Assembly (NCBI GenBank): GCA_050945795.1
Contig: JBMNTP010000005.1
Span: 1-64,000 of the forward strand
Reading direction: 5' to 3'
Source of the DNA: JBMNTP01 sp050945795
GTDB lineage: Bacteria > Bacillota > Clostridia > Christensenellales > MGBC116941
DNA length: 64,000 bases
Under the pieces are notes generated by a model. The model was not told the origin of the DNA. It saw nothing but the letters and a program-made list of their open reading frames with translations, and searched no databases. The number at the start of each line of letters is the position of its first letter. Positions within the stretch are counted from its first letter, which is position 1. The position numbers and the translations under genes are program-made. Positions 60,642 through 64,000 of the stretch are shown piece after piece.

Positions 60642-61724
60642 TTAGAGCGGCAGCTTAATAACTTTTTTAAGCTTTTCTGAAAGATATATGGCCTGAAAAA
60701 GCTCCACCGTCCTGCGTCCGTCTATGCCGGTAACCAGCGGCTGCGTGTCGTTTATAATTGCCTTTAGAAAATCCTCCGCCAGCATTACATGGAAGTGCCT
60801 TGTAGCGTCGATACTAGCGAAAAACTCGGTATCCTCTTGTTTCCACTGCTCCGCAAGCTGCTCCTCGCCCGGCACCGTCCATAAATCGTTATATGCCGGC
60901 TCAGATACCGCGCTCACGCCGGCTATAAACATCTGGCCGCCGTCCGTCTGCACGCCTACGCCGGCACCGCTGCTGCCGTATATATGCACCTTGCCGTAAA
61001 GAGCGGGATTTACGGAGTTCGTAACAATTATGTTGGCAAGCGCGCCGTTTTTGAATTTAACAACCGCTATCGCGGTATCGTCAACTTCTATGTATGGATG
61101 GTTGAGGTTGGCCCATGTACCGAACACCTCGTCTATCTCGCCCATATACCATTGCAAAAGGTCTAGCTGATGCGGTGCTTGATTAACAAGCACTCCACCG
61201 CCCTCGCCATCCCATGTGCCGCGCCACCCGTCGCTGTCGTAATATGCCTTGTCCCGCCAGCCCAGCATCTGTATCTGGCCGAGCATAGGCTGTCCTATCT
61301 TGCCCTGATCTATGGCTTGCTTAACCCTTTGGCTGGCCGGGAAACAGCGCCTTTGGCACGTTACACCGACTTTTACGCCGTATTTATCCGCCGCCTCAAG
61401 TATTGCATCGCAGTCCTCAAGCGATATAGCGAGCGGCTTTTCTATAAACAGGTGCATACCGCATCTCGCCGCCTCTACCGCCACCTTTGCGTGAGATAAA
61501 TGCGTGGTGCAAATAGCGGCGGCATTCGCGCCGGTTTTTTGCGCCAGCTCCTCGATGGTGCGAAAGGCGGGAACGCCGTATTGCGCTCCGAATCCCTCAG
61601 CCCTTTCAAAATTGCGGCTCCACACGCCGGAAAATTCCGAGTCCTTTAGCGTTTGAAAAGCGTGTGCGTGGAAATGCCCGACCTTTCCGCAGCCCAAAAC
61701 CGCAGTTTTTATCTTCGCACTCAT
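60642..61724 (-). CDS. Gfo/Idh/MocA family oxidoreductase
   Basis: NAD(P)-dependent sugar or inositol dehydrogenase type, 360 residues. AVLGCGKVGHFHAHAF near 8-23 is the nucleotide loop; EKPLAISLEDCD near 95 contains the catalytic Lys; GGGVLVNQAPHQLDLLQW near 177 holds the Asp and His of the active site. It overlaps the alcohol dehydrogenase gene by 4 bases, pointing to a two-step polyol or sugar oxidation. Substrate unknown. Confidence 0.9.
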   Translation of the reverse strand: MSAKIKTAVLGCGKVGHFHAHAFQTLKDSEFSGVWSRNFERAEGFGAQYGVPAFRTIEELAQKTGANAAAICTTHLSHAKVAVEAARCGMHLFIEKPLAISLEDCDAILEAADKYGVKVGVTCQRRCFPASQRVKQAIDQGKIGQPMLGQIQMLGWRDKAYYDSDGWRGTWDGEGGGVLVNQAPHQLDLLQWYMGEIDEVFGTWANLNHPYIEVDDTAIAVVKFKNGALANIIVTNSVNPALYGKVHIYGSSGAGVGVQTDGGQMFIAGVSAVSEPAYNDLWTVPGEEQLAEQWKQEDTEFFASIDATRHFHVMLAEDFLKAIINDTQPLVTGIDGRRTVELFQAIYLSEKLKKVIKLPL

Positions 61725-62764
61725 TCGTCATCCTCCATAACCACTACCACCTTTATAAGCCCTTTTTCCTTATTGTATAGGCGGTGGAAATACTCATGCG
61801 CCTGCTCCAGAGTTATACGCGCCGACAGCAGCAAATCAAGCTTTATTTTGCCTTTTGATATAAGCTCCATGCACTCGGGATATTCGCCCTGTGAATTGCA
61901 GGTGCCAAATATATTAAGCTGCCTTATAACGGCGGGCTGAAGCGGGAAAGTCACTTCCGGCGCTAGGTTTCCGACAAGAACTACTGTGCCGCCCTTTCTA
62001 ACCGCCTTTATCGCCTGCGGAACGGTAGGCGAAATGCCAACAGCGTCAAACGCGAGATCAAGCCCCTCCCCGTTGGTCATATCCGATATCTCTTTTAAAA
62101 CGTCGGTCTTGGTGCTGTTAAATGTTATGTCAGCGCCCATTTCCTTTGCAAGATCCAGCTTTTCATCAAGCGTATCTACAGCTATAATCTTGCTGCATCC
62201 AAACGCCTTAAGCACCTGCATTATTAGAACGCCTATTGTTCCGGCCCCTATAACCAAAGCGTTCTGCCCCGCCTTCATTCCGGCGCGCATTACGGCATGA
62301 TATGCCACTGCGACCGGCTCAACCATAGCCGCGTGCTCAAAAGACACATTGTCCGGCAGATGATAGAGTATTCTCGCCGGCACCGCGACATATTCTGCCA
62401 GCGCGCCATGCTGCCTGTATTCGTCGCAGGAAACGCCCAGCACTTTCCTGTCCCCGCACAGGTTTACATATCCGCTTTCACAATAGTGGCATTTCCCGCA
62501 GTATATGGTGGAGTCGAAGGTCACCCTGTCGCCTTTGCTCCATCCTTTTACAGCCGAGCCAACTTCCTCTATAACTCCCGCCGCTTCATGCCCCATTATA
62601 ATCGGGGGTATGCGGCGACCGGAGCTGCCGTCCATGCCATGCACATCGCTGCCGCATATAGAACAGGCCTTAACCTTTATAAGCACATCTTCCTCGCCGA
62701 ACGACGGCTTTTCAACATCCTCAACTGTGAATTTATTGTATTCGCGCATAACCAGAGCCTTCAT
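61721..62764 (-). CDS. Zinc-dependent medium-chain alcohol dehydrogenase
   Basis: 347 residues, close in pattern to galactitol-1-phosphate 5-dehydrogenase and sorbitol dehydrogenases. CSICGSDVHGMDG near 34 and GHEAAGVIEEVGS near 60 carry the catalytic zinc ligands, CGKCHYCESGYVNLC near 89-103 the structural zinc, VIGAGTIGVLIMQVL near 165 the NAD loop. GGAGG lies 7 bases before the ATG. First gene of the pair with the Gfo/Idh-type enzyme. Confidence 0.92.
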   Translation of the reverse strand: MKALVMREYNKFTVEDVEKPSFGEEDVLIKVKACSICGSDVHGMDGSSGRRIPPIIMGHEAAGVIEEVGSAVKGWSKGDRVTFDSTIYCGKCHYCESGYVNLCGDRKVLGVSCDEYRQHGALAEYVAVPARILYHLPDNVSFEHAAMVEPVAVAYHAVMRAGMKAGQNALVIGAGTIGVLIMQVLKAFGCSKIIAVDTLDEKLDLAKEMGADITFNSTKTDVLKEISDMTNGEGLDLAFDAVGISPTVPQAIKAVRKGGTVVLVGNLAPEVTFPLQPAVIRQLNIFGTCNSQGEYPECMELISKGKIKLDLLLSARITLEQAHEYFHRLYNKEKGLIKVVVVMEDDE

Positions 62765-63186
62765 ACACTACCTCCATATAATAATTTTTATTAAAAGTAA
62801 CAGCGACCGGAAACTTAAACCGAAACAGTTTAGTGACACGATATTTATCCGGTAATAAGATACATCCAGACGGCGCGAACGCCTCCGGTTTGACAAGCTG
62901 GGCCGGGCAAATATTAAAATACCACCATCCCATTACTTATATATTAAATGCCCTTAGCCCTTTTGTCAAAGACGGGTTAAACTCAGAAATCCACCTCCGC
63001 GAATATGCTCTAAAGATGATCTCAACGTATCGGAAAACATACCAAACACAAAAATATCGCGAACAGCTTTTGCTAATTCGCGATATTCGTTTTTGCTTAT
63101 TTTTTTCAAATAGTAAAAGCAACTCTATTTTTACCCGTCCCAAACACCCTCTTGTCGCATACAGCGGCTTTTTCACGCAAAGCCGC
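62765..63186. other. Intergenic region with terminators
   Basis: No gene seen. Two hairpins follow the DHHW gene on the minus strand: AGCGGCTTT/AAAGCCGCT (63163-63187, at its stop) and a strong one at 63053-63087. The part near 62770-62940 should hold the promoter of the dehydrogenase pair, but I see no convincing boxes. Confidence 0.5.
63045..63094. terminator. Bidirectional terminator
   Basis: AATATCGCGAA (63053-63063) pairs perfectly with TTCGCGATATT (63077-63087), with an inner AGC-TTTT-GCT; T-runs flank it on both strands. It probably ends the DHHW gene message. Confidence 0.8.
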
Positions 63187-64000
63187 TTACGGCGCGGCAG
63201 GCGTTTCATTAGCGGTATCAGGTCTAGGAGCGGTAATTAGCCGCTGCGCGCTAGCGTCACCCGCGAGATTATTAATGCCGTACACTACCAGCATACTGTC
63301 CACGCCCTCCTGCTCAGCGAGCGCCGCCACGTCCTGACGGTAATAGCGCGGGTCTACCATAATTATTTTATCGTAATTATGTATCAAAAAGGGAACCATG
63401 GCGTGCGCATAGCTGTCCTTTATAAGCAACAGCGTGCCGCCGCTCGGCTTTTGGTTAACGATTTTTACATACCCATGGTTGCCGTTTAAAAATACAGGAT
63501 ATTTATCCGGCTCGCTAATATGCTCGTAGAAATACATGCTGTCGCTTACAATGCCGCTTTGCGGTATCTCAACTGTAATATCCGGCTTCTCTATATCGAA
63601 AAACAGCTCAAGTACATCCGGCTCTTTAAGCCATAGCGCGCTTCTTGAATATGTTGTGCCGTAAAAATCTTCAATACTTTCAATCTCAAAACGCTGCTCC
63701 GATACCGGCTCTAGCCCTTTTCGAGCGCAATACACCTCATAAGCCAGCCGCGCGCCCCGGCTGGTCCAATGGTGATCGGTTTTAAAGTACAGCTGCTCTA
63801 TATCGCGATGAGCATAGAACGGCTCCACCAAATCTATATACCTCGCTTCATTATCAAGCCGCGAAACCGCCGCCTTAATCAGCATACCGTCTTCATAAAC
63901 CAAATGCGCGGCAGGCAGTTTGTGGTCGTATATATATCCGGTGGCCGGCACTACCATAATATCCGGCTTTATACCCAGCCTTTTACCCAACGCCACAAAA
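63187..64000 (-). CDS. DHHW family protein (AlgX-like SGNH fold), C-terminal part
   Basis: The frame is open to the window edge, so the start lies outside; about 270 residues are visible. FKTDHHWTSRGARLAYE is the DHHW motif, whose Asp and His form the esterase-like site, and LLLIKDSYAHAMVPFL supplies the Ser-type SGNH block. These proteins usually accompany membrane-bound O-acyltransferases in acetylating exported glycans; the partner would be expected just outside the window. A weak hairpin overlaps the stop. Confidence 0.85.
   Translation of the reverse strand, partial: FVALGKRLGIKPDIMVVPATGYIYDHKLPAAHLVYEDGMLIKAAVSRLDNEARYIDLVEPFYAHRDIEQLYFKTDHHWTSRGARLAYEVYCARKGLEPVSEQRFEIESIEDFYGTTYSRSALWLKEPDVLELFFDIEKPDITVEIPQSGIVSDSMYFYEHISEPDKYPVFLNGNHGYVKIVNQKPSGGTLLLIKDSYAHAMVPFLIHNYDKIIMVDPRYYRQDVAALAEQEGVDSMLVVYGINNLAGDASAQRLITAPRPDTANETPAAP

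Noticed and set aside
1..64000. tRNA, rRNA or other standard RNA genes
   Set aside because: I looked for T-loop (GGTTCRANNCC) and cloverleaf patterns in the intergenic regions and saw none.

Overview
The window looks like a chromosome segment of an anaerobic, fermentative member of the Bacillota, class Clostridia. The grounds are two different NAD-linked [FeFe] hydrogenase systems, two Rex redox repressors, a CggR-type glycolytic regulator with its operator, Clostridia-type promoters and ribosome sites, a CwlD-like amidase and two VanW proteins. Base composition is mixed, yet ATA is used very freely for isoleucine. I see no rRNA, tRNA, phage, CRISPR array or intact insertion sequence.

Region by region. 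1-6.0 kb: end of a methionine ABC importer (metI, metQ), tcdA, an autoregulated-looking DUF2975/XRE/DUF4173 operon, an isolated SLOG protein and ribosomal protein L25/Ctc. 6.1-8.4 kb (minus): an ApgM-like phosphomutase or homoserine-kinase-like protein with a 2-hydroxyacid dehydrogenase homologue that lacks its catalytic residues. 8.6-16.9 kb (plus): the main attraction, rex, a small [2Fe-2S] protein, a PAS-containing sensory [FeFe]-hydrogenase-like protein (HydS), a SpoIIE-type PP2C phosphatase, HydC-HydB-HydA and a second small [2Fe-2S] protein. 17.0-22.7 kb (minus): peptide-type ABC importer with a PIG-L-like protein that lost its metal motif. 23.0-23.9 kb: pirin. 24.1-30.7 kb (minus): pstSCAB-phoU-phoP-phoR behind an 11-bp-period Pho box. 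30.9-35.5 kb (minus): cggR-pgk-tpiA-gpmI. 35.6-37.9 kb: trmL, aminotransferase, Lrp regulator. 38-42 kb: orphan AT-rich gene and two VanW paralogues. 42.2-45.3 kb (minus): aconitase-rex2-yjbQ. 45.4-51.0 kb (plus): two small genes, then an SDR, a sorbose-1-phosphate-reductase-like enzyme and a fused E1 alpha-beta thiamine enzyme. 51.2-56.5 kb: glycosyltransferase, stand-alone [FeFe] hydrogenase behind a Rex-like site, galE and a 5'-truncated transaldolase. 56.9-64 kb: mntP behind a yybP-ykoY manganese riboswitch, cwlD, an acyltransferase/DUF6320 pair, an Idh-type oxidoreductase plus zinc alcohol dehydrogenase, and the edge of a DHHW protein.

How it fits together. Glycolysis (cggR cluster) makes NADH and reduced ferredoxin; HydABC and the second HydA discharge electrons as H2. 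Two Rex proteins read NADH/NAD+, and Rex-like sites lie before rex and before the second hydrogenase. HydS with the PP2C phosphatase suggests a second layer in which H2 or redox state is passed to protein dephosphorylation. The best candidates for undescribed biology are the HydS/PP2C/twin-ferredoxin module and the SDR/SorE-like/E1-fusion cluster, which has no lipoyl partner in view.
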